NCBI GenBank assembly: GCA_907163375.1
Contig: CAJQUW010012908.1
Location: forward strand, 1-64,000
Direction of reading: 5' to 3'
From: Prostheceraeus crozeri
Lineage: Eukaryota; Platyhelminthes; Polycladida; Euryleptidae
DNA length: 64,000 bases
Part shown: positions 38,700-48,474 of the stretch, piece by piece
Layout: each line of letters starts with the position of its first letter
How positions within the stretch are numbered: the stretch's first letter is position 1
The notes under the pieces: model-generated
What the model was told of the DNA's origin: nothing
Seen by the model: only the letters and a program-made list of their open reading frames with translations
Database searches by the model: none
Made by a program: the position numbers and the translations under genes

Positions 38700-40450
38700 A
38701 GCTGAAAATTTCCCATTTTCTGAAAAATTACTGGTAAATTTACATCACTGCCTCATGGCACCACTTTAGTAGTTGTGCCGACAAGTGATAATAGTGTGCT
38801 CCTCTATGACAAAGAACATATGCACTGAATATGCACAACTCAGCAGAAAACTTGTGCGAATTGAATACTTACTTGTCTTTCGCCGTTTAACAACAGGTCA
38901 TTGCATTTCCGATCACCAAGTGATTTCAAAGTTCACAATGTAGTTACAAGATTGCTCTTACAAAGGCTGTGATGCTCAAAAGCGAAAAGAACATCATCAT
39001 TGACTGGGTCAACGAATGGTGCCCTTGACCCACTCACCCGGTTTCCTTGCTGGTATGTATACTAGGTCTATCATGTTCTAACCTTTTTTCTTTGTCATCA
39101 ATATAAGCAGGAATATTCGACTACAACGATGATTTTAAAAGTGCATAATATGCTCTTAGTGTCATCGCTGAAATCCATTCCCAGAGAGCAATATCAATAT
39201 TAAATAAAAAAGCTTTGAGGACTGCAGCAATCGTCGTGCCTGATTGGGTGAATTTTCGTCTTATTTTGCCATTTACCTCTGGTTATCCAAGAGCCCGGAG
39301 GATTGTTTCGGGACACAAGTCGAATTTCTTAGCCGTGAAGATGCTCTCAGGATGTCATACTGGCAGAAATCGATCACAATCTGATGCAGGCAAGAAGTCG
39401 ACATCTGGATTTATTAAAATTTGATGGAATCGCGACAATTTGAACATTCTGAAGATATTCATAACATACATGTAGATAAGCGTAATCGATCAAAGGCTAT
39501 TTTTGCTCTTCAACAGATGCATTGAGATTCTCTGCCCACTCAATAAGTTCTCGTAGCCCTTTGGGAAACCTCTCGTTCATTGAATTTCTAGCAAACTTAG
39601 AAGATCAAGCAATATAAATCGGTGGGCTCTGGTATCAGTGGGTGTGGCTCTGCATCTCTGAACTCGCTGTACTGAGCAACAACTTCATTAATGCACAATC
39701 AAATAGACACGAATGCACGTGGATGACGGTTAAAAGGAAAGCATTGTGAAATGTTTATGAAATATCTATTTTGTATTGTTTGATGCAGGCTGTCGATGAA
39801 TTATACCATATTCCGTGATCGATGTCTCTGGGTGAAGGTTTCGGGGTTATTGCGAGTAGGTTGCTGAAATTTTAGGGAAGGGGCCCAGCCCTCCCTAGCC
39901 CCCTGTTGCCGCGTGCCTGTTCATACCATAGAAATCCTCCGAATATTTGTATTGTTTGTGAGACGAATGAACAACAGCTATTTATTGATGTCCCAAAGCT
40001 TGTCTATTGTATTTCTTGCTAATGTATTTCCGTTAAGTGACATTTACGATGTATGATCTAAGAAAATCAATGATGTCCGTATAATACTGTATCATATCGT
40101 TGCATCAAGATAGACAAAATGTGTATGTTTTCATGAGTATATATAAAGATATGTCTATGTAGACTATGCCATATTACTTTTTGTACATTTTATTTGTGCA
40201 TCTCTCTTTTCATTATTAGAATTCGCATCATTCGTATATCCACCCACTCTATGTATGTAGCTCCATTTCCATAACTAGGAGACAGTGATTGTCAAGACAT
40301 GGATATCCATGCTCAAAATATCAATGCAAAAGTCATTATAATGCATGCTATTGTGTAGCTTTCTATGTCCACAGGTTAACAAGTTCCACGAAGCAAGTAA
40401 TTATTTTCCCGATTGGAAATTATTAACCTGGTGCAAACTTCTATGGAAAA
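38700..40450. other. Unannotated sequence
   Basis: No supported gene or repeat in this stretch; only short open frames without recognisable features. Confidence 0.4.
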
Positions 40451-40460
40451 AGTCATGCAT

Positions 40461-40574
40461 TATAACAGATAATGCATAGATTTCTTCGGTCATTATTTGT
40501 CATAATAACCTCGAGCCTTCGGCTCTCGGGAATTATAGCAAATAATGACTTCAAATCTATGCATAATCTATTAC
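40461..40574. repeat. Fold-back element
   Basis: A near-palindrome centred on CTCGAGCCTTCGGCTCTCGG; AATGCATAGATTT and GGTCATTATTTG on the left pair with CAAATAATGACT and AAATCTATGCAT on the right. Confidence 0.75.
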
Positions 40575-40691
40575 ACAATCATTTTGTTGATGTAAGAATG
40601 ATATCTGTAGCTATCTATCATCGCCTGAATCATGCCTGAATTGATCACGAATATTCTTTCATATTTTGGAAACATCATCGGCTATGGGACA

Positions 40692-40759
40692 TACCAAATG
40701 TAACATAGCGCTTCAGCGACATGACCCGCATGTCTCTTCATCGCTATGGTACATTTGGT
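40692..40759. repeat. Fold-back element
   Basis: A 68-bp palindrome: ACCAAATGTAACATAGCG pairs with CGCTATGGTACATTTGGT; the inner GACATG/CATGTC also pair. Confidence 0.8.
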
Positions 40760-41344
40760 TAATGACAATTTTAGGTTCCACATCAGGAACTGATCTTAAT
40801 CAATGTTGCTAAATATTAAGAAGACTCATGTTACTGAATAGTATTTTCAGTATTTTCATGCTTCATTCACTCAAAACATTGTCCCCAGAAGAGTTGAAGG
40901 CAATAATAAACTACCCACTGGCTGACAAAAAGGTTGTAATTTACTTGATTTTTACATAAATATCACATGGAAAGGCTTCCACTTCATTACTGTCTCAAAG
41001 AGACTTCCGACCGATACCGAAAAAACGATAAATCACATTGCCTCCGTCGATAGAAATGTCTTCTCAGAGGAAATAACTGTCTGGTCTTTTGATGCATTAT
41101 TTATTGTTTTGTCTGGCTTTACATCGCTCGGTGTGAACGTCGGTCTGCGAATTCGATATGTGATGGGACGTTGTTAATCGTTGAATGTATATTGAATTAT
41201 AATATGACGCGAGATTCGCATACATTATATTTTCTACATGAATAAAGCAATTTAAAAGCCGTGATATTCATAGGTCTTTATAAATCATTTTATAGAATAA
41301 ATAGGTCCAATAATTTTCTAAAATAGGTCTTTATAGGCCTTATT

Positions 41345-42095
41345 CGCTACATTTTCATATTCTTTTGCTCAATGGCATCTCCAGTGACAGCAGAGCAACA
41401 AGTTTGCGACTGAATATCAACAAGCCTAGATTTTTATTGCTGCCAAAAAGAAATGAATCAAGGCTGGAAACATTCTCATTGCCAGAAGTACGAAATATGT
41501 CGCAGTTGAATATCCTCGGAGTCACATTATCTTCAAATTTGAGATGAGATCCACAACGGTATTCTCAGGAAGTGTAATTCAAGACCGTATGCTCTTCATG
41601 TCCTACGTCCTGTGATGTCTCGTAATATTTTGATACAGAACTACAAATGCATTATTCTATCTTTATTGGACTATGCATCGCCAGTGTTTATCGGATCATT
41701 TCGTCTCCTACAATCAAGATTGGAGCGATTCTTGAGACGCTGACATCGTGTAGTCCACGGAAATGTGTGCAATTGTCAAGAATTTGAAAACTTAAATGAA
41801 CACGGAATGAGAATTCCCTGCAAGTTGTCCAGGTCAGCTGAGAACAATATGAAGCATCCTTTACATCCAATCATTCCTCGCCAGCTAGCAGGAAGTGGAC
41901 AGTATTTCATCGTACTTGCGAGCACTTCCAGACGAGAGTGTCAATTTCATGTTCATGTTACCAGATATCTAGATGGCTTCCATACTGCATTTCATTAGTA
42001 CATTTTGTCTGTTTGTCAATTTTCTTGATTTCTTTGTCATGTGAATAGTAAGTTGTACTTACTTGATTACTTGGAGATACAAACGCTTTCTTTCT
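41345..42095 (+). pseudogene. LINE (CR1/L2-like) 3' end
   Basis: Frames in succession encode the C-terminal region of a non-LTR reverse transcriptase: FLLLPKRNESRLE, MSQLNILGVTLSSNL, LSLLDYASPVFIGSF, LLQSRLERFLRR, then HPLHPIIPRQLAGSGQYFIV and TSRRECQFHVHVTRYLD before a stop at 41998. At least three frame changes or stops break it. A short TTTC repeat at about 42090 fits the 3' microsatellite end of such elements. Confidence 0.7.
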
Positions 42096-42662
42096 TTCTT
42101 CTTGTTCCAGCAACTGACGTCAAGATTAAAACATTTTAGTCTCTTTTTACAAGGAATGTCTTTTTAGAAGGAGGCTCTTTATAATATTTTAGCTCAAATT
42201 ACATCAACATGAATATTCAAGCCTTAATGATAGGAAAGCACGTTCATGTATGAAGAAAATAGAGTGAAGTGCAGACAAAGTTTCTCACACTTAAGTTTCA
42301 CCAGTATTAATTCTGAGGATGAATTATTTAATCTTGCGGATAAAACTTTACGTCAGGCCTGTTGTGCATAGTAGTCTAGTATATTCAATCGTTATATATA
42401 TATCAGTATCTATGACAAAAGGATGATAAATTTGGCAAAATACTTTTGGCATGAGAGCTATTTTAAAATTTGAATGTTTGGAAAATTTTGCTGGTTTGGT
42501 GTATATTCACTTCTAATGCAGATTGCGGCATCATTCTGATGAAATAAGTTGAGATTACATAAAGGATTCTTCCTATCAATATAAAGTTATTCACAAATGC
42601 GAAATCTTTGAATTTGAAATCACCTGCTTATTATGTATGCATGTTTGATTTTTACTATTTTT

Positions 42663-42668
42663 GCCCTT
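42663..42668. repeat. Target site duplication, left (GCCCTT)
   Basis: GCCCTT immediately precedes the element's first AG and is repeated exactly at 61240-61245. Six bases is the known target duplication of Polintons. Confidence 0.95.
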
Positions 42669-42896
42669 AGTAATGGGTAAAAGACCGTTCCAGGACACCA
42701 TAAAATTCAAAAAAATAGTATCTTTAAAAACGACATAAATTCATGAATTTAGACCCTTTTTCAGGTTTTTAAGACCTAAATACATGGATTTAGTCCATTC
42801 AAAAAGTACCATTTTTTCAAAAATGGTACTTTTTAAAAACGACATAAATTCATGAATTTGAACCCTTTTTCAGGTTATGAAGACCTAAATTCATAA

Positions 42897-42928
42897 ATCG
42901 GCTAAAGCCAGAGGAGCTTCGCTCCGAT
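42897..42928 (+). repeat. Double hairpin in left TIR (type gct/gga)
   Basis: GGCTAAAGCC followed by GGAGC-TTC-GCTCC, bounded by ATCG and CGAT. The same unit, inverted, occurs at 60870-60901 and twice in frame in the polymerase gene. Confidence 0.85.
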
Positions 42929-42990
42929 TTGGGCGTTTTTAAAAATACCCAATTTTCAAATTTTTCAAAATCTCAAATTTGAGAATTACA

Positions 42991-43022
42991 ATCGGGCGAA
43001 GCCCTAGAACCTTCGGTTCGAT
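42991..43022 (+). repeat. Double hairpin in left TIR (type ggg/gaa)
   Basis: GGGC-GAA-GCCC followed by GAACC-TTC-GGTTC, bounded by ATCG and CGAT. Matched by 60776-60807 in the right TIR; related units sit in several genes. Confidence 0.85.
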
Positions 43023-43423
43023 TTTTACCTTGAAAATCATGACCGTTCCAGGACACCGAAAAAATCAGAAAAGTTAAGAATTTCAAATTCATGAATTTTA
43101 TCCATCTTTCAGGTTTTTAAAATATATCATGTGACTAATAATATTTCTTTAAGAATGTAACACAATCTCTTAGAATGCCCGTTATTGTTACTGCTTTGCA
43201 CTCTGATGAACTACCCAATTGTAGGGAACAGCTGCTCCCGCATACATGATATAATTGCAGCTGCTTATCGCATTCCTGAGCCATTGAATTACAGAGCAAG
43301 CAACCCGTATTAAAGATTAAAGATTAAAATGACGTTGAATATAATTGCAGCATGTAGGAAGTAAGACTTCATTTACAATTCCATTAATCATAACTAGTGA
43401 CTGTTTTCTTTCCTTATTGCAAA

Positions 43424-44029
43424 ATGCCAAAACGTACTGCCGCAGAAGCTTTTTCGTTTTACATGCCGATTTTACTAAACTTAATTAAAGAAGAGCACAA
43501 GGAAACTGCGAATAAATACTTTGAAGAGTGGAAGTTAGAAATTCAATCGAGAAAGAAGAACAAATTGGACTCTCAAAAACAAGTGGAGGATATTACAGTA
43601 AAAATAGAACAGTATCTTAACACTACTACAATTCCTCAGTTCAATGTTACAAAAGAACATTTCATTACCATCGAAGATAGTGCTACTATGATTTCAAAAC
43701 TGATTGCAAGTGATAAAGTGCACCATGGGTCGTTGCTGAGAAGTGCTGCTTATCAAGGTTATGGATTTAAAAGAATTCTGGAATTGAGTGACAATAAAAA
43801 AAACAGATTTGTGGTAAACTTGGAACTATTTAGAATTTCCTATAACGTAAGTTATTGTTATTTCTTGATGAACTTATCAGATCTAATTCTACCACACGTA
43901 TTATTTTTAAATTCATCAATGCCCATTAGTTTTGTTAGAAAACATTTTAAAGAAATCAAAATTTATATAGAAAAATTGAATCAACCGACAACTATAGAAG
44001 AAATGAGGTTTGGTTCCCAAGATGAATGA
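43424..44029 (+). CDS. Unknown Polinton protein, 201 aa
   Basis: The start is ATG 43424, in an AAAATG context; an open extension upstream has no ATG. I do not recognise the family. The protein is charged and helical at the N-terminus (EEHKETANKYFEEWKLEIQS), with a mixed middle and a hydrophobic stretch around YCYFLMNLSDLILPHVLFL. It lies in a 1.6-kb block present only in the left arm of the element, so it may be an accessory gene acquired after the terminal repeats were formed. Confidence 0.6.
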   Translation: MPKRTAAEAFSFYMPILLNLIKEEHKETANKYFEEWKLEIQSRKKNKLDSQKQVEDITVKIEQYLNTTTIPQFNVTKEHFITIEDSATMISKLIASDKVHHGSLLRSAAYQGYGFKRILELSDNKKNRFVVNLELFRISYNVSYCYFLMNLSDLILPHVLFLNSSMPISFVRKHFKEIKIYIEKLNQPTTIEEMRFGSQDE

Positions 44030-44115
44030 ACATTAACTGTGTTGTTTCACTTTTTAAGATATGTGCAATGTACATACATATTTGATGTATACATATTTAT
44101 GAAGACTTCTTTATA

Positions 44116-44540
44116 AGTAGTATTGCATTTTGGATTATTTTGAAATGTAATTAAATTTTCTTTTGTTCTCCAGTCTAATGGTAGTAGACTGACATTGTAC
44201 AATTGTATGATAAGATTGATTGTTGTATTATTATATTTGATATTTAAGAATGATTCATGGAACTTAGTAGTATTGCATTTTGGATTATTTTGAAATGTAA
44301 TTAAATTTTCTTTTGTTCTCCAGTCTAATGGTAGTAGACTGACATTGTACAATTGTATGATAAGATTGATTGTTGTATTATTATATTTGATATTTAAGAA
44401 TGATTCATGGAACTTAGTAGTAACACATTTTGGATTATTTTGAAATGTAATTCTATTTTCTTTTGTTCTCCAGTCTAATGGTAGTAGACTGACATTGTAC
44501 AATTGTATGATAAGATTGATTGTTGTATTATTATATTTGA
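44116..44540. repeat. Three 150-bp tandem repeats with open minus frame
   Basis: Copies start at 44116, 44266 and 44416; the third is slightly shortened. The period is exactly 150 bp, so the minus-strand frame stays open through all three copies (151 codons, repeated block VSLLPLDWRTKEN). The frame lacks a good ATG context. It may be a repeat protein or a fortuitous frame; multiples of three alone do not prove coding. Confidence 0.8.
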
Positions 44541-44622
44541 TGCAAAATACACTGCCGTTGTTTTCATTTTCCTGTACAAGAAGTAGACATTATTACAGTT
44601 ATTGGAATTTATTTCATTTAAA

Positions 44623-44770
44623 ATGAATGATGAAAATCCGACAGTTATACTGAGTAATATAGGTGATATATTACCTCAGGTTAATAACATGACTGAGTTC
44701 TTAGAAATATACGACAAACAAACAACTACGTATTTCGATTTAAATAGCATTTCAGAAGATTGTTTTCAAA
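44623..44770 (+). pseudogene. Truncated copy of the protease N-terminus
   Basis: ATG 44623 opens a frame whose segment MTEFLEIYDKQTTTYFDL matches INEFLKLYGTQTTTNFDL at the start of the protease gene at the other end of the element. Similarity stops after about 25 residues and none of the catalytic residues are present. The frame then runs over the start of the next gene. I take it as a leftover of duplication of the element's end. Confidence 0.6.
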
Positions 44771-44798
44771 ATATTTATTCAAAATATGTCTTTAAAAA

Positions 44799-45509
44799 AT
44801 GGAAGAAACAAAAATGGAAGAAACAAAAATGGAAGAAACCGCAAGAATATATCCTTCGTTATCATATGAACGTAGTTCTACTTTAATGGACATTGAAAAG
44901 ATTAACATTGAAAAAATGAACATTGAAAAACACAAAGATAGAGTACGCTATATGAAAGATAAGGAATCTCAATTATTATTAAGGTTAGAGCATTATAAAA
45001 AATTAAGAAAGAGATGGACTAAAGTTAAGAATGTAACACAAGGAATTGGCATATTCTTAACAATAAGTTTAAGTGCTTTAACAATTGTTATATCTTCTGG
45101 TGTTTTAGTAATTCCAGTAGTTGCTACAGCTTTAACAGGTACGGGCGTTTTTGCAACTTCACTTGTTACAATGTTAGATAAATCTTTAATAACTAAGAAA
45201 CGAAAATCATTAAAAACTAAGCATTTACATATTAAAGAAGTCTATGATAAACTACATTACTACTTTCAAAGAGTATGTAATGATAATGTTATTACGTTAG
45301 ATGAGATTGAAAAATTTGATCAAATAGCTAATGAAGTAAATCAAATATCATTTCAATCACAGACAGAAAAAGTTGATGATAAGAATAAACAGGATGGCAA
45401 AATTTCTAGTGATGGCAAAATTTCTAATGAAGAAAATGACAAAATTTTTTTAGAAGAGCTAAAAACTTTAAGCGAAAATTTAAGCAAAACTTTATTAAAC
45501 AAAACTTAA
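44799..45509 (+). CDS. Conserved Polinton membrane protein, 236 aa
   Basis: The start is the first of three ATGs in a repeated MEETK motif, in the element's usual A-rich context. Residues 35-75 are a charged helix, and residues 82-125 form a long hydrophobic, Gly/Ala-rich hairpin (GIGIFLTISLSALTIVISSG and VLVIPVVATALTGTGVFATS). A basic patch and a helical domain (ITLDEIEKFDQIANEVNQI) follow. I recall proteins of this layout from many invertebrate Polintons; function is unknown, membrane insertion is likely. A decayed copy of its first codons lies inverted at 60576-60660. Confidence 0.75.
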   Translation: MEETKMEETKMEETARIYPSLSYERSSTLMDIEKINIEKMNIEKHKDRVRYMKDKESQLLLRLEHYKKLRKRWTKVKNVTQGIGIFLTISLSALTIVISSGVLVIPVVATALTGTGVFATSLVTMLDKSLITKKRKSLKTKHLHIKEVYDKLHYYFQRVCNDNVITLDEIEKFDQIANEVNQISFQSQTEKVDDKNKQDGKISSDGKISNEENDKIFLEELKTLSENLSKTLLNKT

Positions 45510-45615
45510 AGCGAAAAGATGTCAAACAACAAAGCAATAAAAAAATAATTTGTTCAGTAAAATGTTTTTGCTGTATTCCAATGTTACCACAAAATTCAAA
45601 TATTATATTTTAAAA

Positions 45616-46437
45616 ATGGAAAAAATTAGAGCTGATAATTTTAAAAGAATAAAACAATTAGAAGAGTTAATAAAACAAAGAAATATTATGAAAGAAAATC
45701 ATCTTCAACATAGAATGATAAAAGCTGGTATTCAATCTGATATGTTTGAACAAATGCAGCAAACCGAGCAAGTAAAAACTGATTTTGAGAAAACTATGAA
45801 ACCATTTAAAACTCTTGAAAAAGAAAGTACAAATAATGATAAACAAATTGATATAACAGATCCAGAGCACAAAACTGTATTAGATGACTATGGATTACTA
45901 GAATCAAACATTAATAAGAAATTACCAAAATCTATGCAATTTGAACATTCTATTTCATTTATAGATGGAAAAACAATACCTAGATTTTATCTCGGACAAA
46001 AAGAAATATTTCCACAACCTTTTCGAGGTATAATTTTTTCACCAGATAAATCTCCTTTTAATTTAGATAGAAATTTTGTTAATCTTTTAAGAGGAGCAGA
46101 TTTAAATAATTATGCTGTAGAAGATCTCATAAAATATAAAGCTATGTTAGACAGAGTTGGTGCAGTAAAATCTCTTAGACGTTATAAACAATTAGAAAAT
46201 TTATTATCAACGGGAGTTAAAGTAGGGAAAGGTTTATCTGAAAAACAGAAAACTGAAACAACTGTATTTTTACCAGATGATCCACAAGAATTACTAAATA
46301 GATTAAATATTTTAATATCTGCAATAAAAGAAGGACATAATTCTAGTTTCAATGAAATTCATGCTATATTGAAAAGACTGTTAGAAAAGAAGATTCTAAA
46401 TGAAGAGGATTATAAAAGTATAACCGGACATCTCTGA
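45616..46437 (+). CDS. Conserved Polinton protein of unknown function, 273 aa
   Basis: The ATG at 45616 sits in TTTTAAAAATGG, the element's start context; an upstream in-frame ATG at 45550 lacks it. The N-terminal 90 residues are coiled-coil-like. The C-terminal part, FLPDDPQELLNRLNILISAI with NEIHAILKRLLEKKILNEED, is a helical module I recognise from other animal Polintons, where its role is unknown. The stop codon lies inside a hairpin (GGACATC-TCT-GATGTCC), so the last codons appear to derive from a double-hairpin insertion. Confidence 0.72.
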   Translation: MEKIRADNFKRIKQLEELIKQRNIMKENHLQHRMIKAGIQSDMFEQMQQTEQVKTDFEKTMKPFKTLEKESTNNDKQIDITDPEHKTVLDDYGLLESNINKKLPKSMQFEHSISFIDGKTIPRFYLGQKEIFPQPFRGIIFSPDKSPFNLDRNFVNLLRGADLNNYAVEDLIKYKAMLDRVGAVKSLRRYKQLENLLSTGVKVGKGLSEKQKTETTVFLPDDPQELLNRLNILISAIKEGHNSSFNEIHAILKRLLEKKILNEEDYKSITGHL

Positions 46438-46459
46438 TGTCCTCCAGGGCTTCGCCCGT
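46425..46459 (+). repeat. Double hairpin supplying a stop codon
   Basis: GGACATC-TCT-GATGTCC followed by GGGC-TTC-GCCC. The TGA stop of the upstream gene is formed by the first loop and stem. Confidence 0.85.
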
Positions 46460-46499
46460 AGCTGAAATATGTTGTTTAATTTTTTATTTTTTATCTATG

Positions 46500-46575
46500 A
46501 TTTTTATCTATGATTTTTATCTATGATTTTTATCTATGATTTTTATCTATGATTTTTATCTACGATTTTTATCTA
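46500..46575. repeat. 13-bp tandem repeat
   Basis: About six copies of ATCTATGATTTTT in the gap before the minor capsid gene; probably a promoter-proximal spacer. Confidence 0.85.
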
Positions 46576-46605
46576 TAATATTTATTTAATTTTTTTAGTT
46601 TAAAA

Positions 46606-47394
46606 ATGTGTTCAGCAGATTTAGACAAAATTAATAATCATTTAGAAAATCTAACAGAGATTTTGGGTTCATCAAAATTTAGTACGACGTTAAAAATTAT
46701 AACAACTACTTCATCACACACTTGTAATTTAGAACCCATTCTACATTTGGAACAAAATAAAAATTATCAAATTGCATTGACTAGTTTCTCTACATTTAAC
46801 ACTATTCAAAACGTTATCAAAGATGTGAATGATCAATTTAGATATTCTACTGATAAAGGCAAAACGTGGAAAATATTAACTTTTCTTCCTGGTTCTTACG
46901 AAGTTGAATCAATATCAAATGAAATTAAGAGACATTTAGGTATACCATTTAAAGATAAGAAACAATTACATTTTGCAGTTGAACCGGCAGTTAATAAATT
47001 TTCTCTTACTTTAGACGAAAATCATCAAGTTGATTTTAATCATGATAGATCATTGTCAAAGCTATTAGGATTTAATAAACAAACCTATAGTCAAGGTTAT
47101 CATTTAGGTGAGAAGATTCCAAAAATAACTGAAATAAATTCAATTGTTGTACATTGTGACATTATTGAAGGAGGATATATAAATGGTAAATTATCAAATT
47201 TAATATTCAGTTTTCCAGCTTTTACTGTACCCATTGGTTATAGATTAAATGTAATTCCACAAACATTAATATATTTTCCTATTACAAGAAAAACTATTAA
47301 CAACATTAACATGAGAATCACTGATGAGAAAGGACAAGAAATAAATTTTGGAGGTGAAGAGATTATGATAGATCTTTTGGTTCGAGAGGTATAA
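46606..47394 (+). CDS. Penton-like minor capsid protein, 262 aa
   Basis: Starts at ATG in TTTAAAAATG. The N-terminal part (YQIALTSFSTFNTIQNV) and the following TGKTW-like and LPGSYEVESISNEIKRHLG blocks match the pattern 'ALxxFxTYNSIPNI...GSYEIxxI' of the Polinton minor capsid (penton) protein, a single jelly roll that would sit at the capsid fivefold vertices. Position between the conserved unknown gene and the ATPase is usual for the capsid cluster. The stop codon lies in the first unit of the 21-bp repeat that follows. Confidence 0.75.
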   Translation: MCSADLDKINNHLENLTEILGSSKFSTTLKIITTTSSHTCNLEPILHLEQNKNYQIALTSFSTFNTIQNVIKDVNDQFRYSTDKGKTWKILTFLPGSYEVESISNEIKRHLGIPFKDKKQLHFAVEPAVNKFSLTLDENHQVDFNHDRSLSKLLGFNKQTYSQGYHLGEKIPKITEINSIVVHCDIIEGGYINGKLSNLIFSFPAFTVPIGYRLNVIPQTLIYFPITRKTINNINMRITDEKGQEINFGGEEIMIDLLVREV

Positions 47395-47485
47395 ACTCCC
47401 GTTCGGGAGGTATAAACTCCCGTTCGAGAGGTATAAACTCCCGTTCGGTAGGTATAAACTCCCGTTCGAGAGGTATAAACTCCTA
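47381..47485. repeat. 21-bp tandem repeat, five copies
   Basis: Unit GAGGTATAAACTCCCGTTC, each able to form a small hairpin (GGGAG...CTCCC). It overlaps the last codons and stop of the penton-like gene and ends at the hairpin-like ACGCGAAGCTAG. Confidence 0.9.
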
Positions 47486-47564
47486 CGCGAAGCTAGAGAA
47501 GTTTAATTTTCTTCTTCTTCTTTAAAAACAAAAATAAAATAAAAATAAATTTTTTTATTAAAAA

Positions 47565-48332
47565 ATGAGTGAAGTGCTACCATTAAATAAAAAAAAACTT
47601 AAATTTAATCATCATCCAAATTTATCTAATAAAGTTTTGTCAGTTATTTGTGGAAGATCAGGTTGCGGAAAAACGTATCTATTGTTTAAAATTTTAACGA
47701 CTCCAAATTTTTTGGATTATAACAATCTTATAATTTATACAACAACGGCAGAACAACCCGTCTATCAATTTTTAAAATATGGATTTGAAAATAATCTTAA
47801 AAAAACAGCAATTGCTTCATTATTCAAAGAATATGAAAAATCTGAAGATGAAGAAGAAATAAGTTCGTGGTGTGAAGAAGCAGCAAAAAATAATCAGTTA
47901 GTAGAATCTAATAAAAATAACCATATAAAGATACAATTAATAGATGATAGTGGTAATATGCAAGATCCTAGTAAACTAGATAAAACAATGAAACATTGTG
48001 TAATTTTTGATGATTGTGTTAATGATAGAAATCAGTCAGTTCAGAGAAATTATTTCACAAGAGGTAGACATAATAACTGTAGTGTGTTTTATTTAACACA
48101 AAGTATGTATTCATTAGACGGAAGTGTTATTAGAAAGAATGCAAATATATTTATACTATTTGAAATAAATGCAAGAAACTTAAGTGATTTGTTAAGAGAT
48201 TTATGCGTAAGAAATAAAGATGAATTTAAACAATCGTGTAACAATGCTTGGTCAAAAGATTATGGATTCATTACAATTAATATTGATAAAAAAATTCATG
48301 AAAGAGTTATCGAACAATTGTTCTCTGACTAG
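47565..48332 (+). CDS. Genome-packaging ATPase (FtsK/HerA type), 255 aa
   Basis: Starts at ATG in TTAAAAAATG. Walker A is GRSGCGKT at residues 30-37, Walker B is CVIFDDC at about 145-151, and the sensor-like segment FYLTQSMYSLDGSVIRKNAN follows. This is the A32-like packaging ATPase that drives DNA into the preformed capsid in Polintons, virophages and larger DNA viruses. Length is normal and the frame is intact. A cluster of three hairpins follows directly after its stop. Confidence 0.93.
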   Translation: MSEVLPLNKKKLKFNHHPNLSNKVLSVICGRSGCGKTYLLFKILTTPNFLDYNNLIIYTTTAEQPVYQFLKYGFENNLKKTAIASLFKEYEKSEDEEEISSWCEEAAKNNQLVESNKNNHIKIQLIDDSGNMQDPSKLDKTMKHCVIFDDCVNDRNQSVQRNYFTRGRHNNCSVFYLTQSMYSLDGSVIRKNANIFILFEINARNLSDLLRDLCVRNKDEFKQSCNNAWSKDYGFITINIDKKIHERVIEQLFSD

Positions 48333-48375
48333 GCTTTGCCTCGAGGGGCTTCGCCCCGACTGAAAGTCGATCGAA
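48330..48375 (+). repeat. Triple hairpin after the ATPase gene
   Basis: AGGCTTTGCCT, GGGGC-TTC-GCCCC and GACT-GAA-AGTC follow each other between the converging ATPase and polymerase genes; possible transcription or RNA-processing signal, or an element of the hairpin family. Confidence 0.7.
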
Positions 48376-48474
48376 AATATTTTCGCGGAGTGATAAAAAT
48401 ATACAAATATAGTGTTACAATATTTTTTTTATTTTATATATATATCAAATTTGTCTATCTTAGAAATTAGAAAA

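Larger units (their letters stand above)
42669..43153 (+). repeat. Left terminal inverted repeat
   Basis: About 485 bp that pair with 60646-61239. The outer 300 bp are almost identical; the inner part (around 43020-43100) differs by several substitutions and small indels. It contains two double hairpins (42897-42928 and 42991-43022). Its inner end, ATATTTCTTTAA, is where the left and right arms stop matching directly. Confidence 0.93.

Noticed and set aside
44602..44622. Upstream start for the protease-like fragment
   Set aside because: The upstream codon is not ATG; ATG 44623 has the better context and matches the protease start.
45550..45615. N-terminal extension of the 273-aa protein from ATG 45550
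   Set aside because: ATG 45616 carries the element's TTTTAAAAATG context, while the extension is hydrophobic and unconserved.
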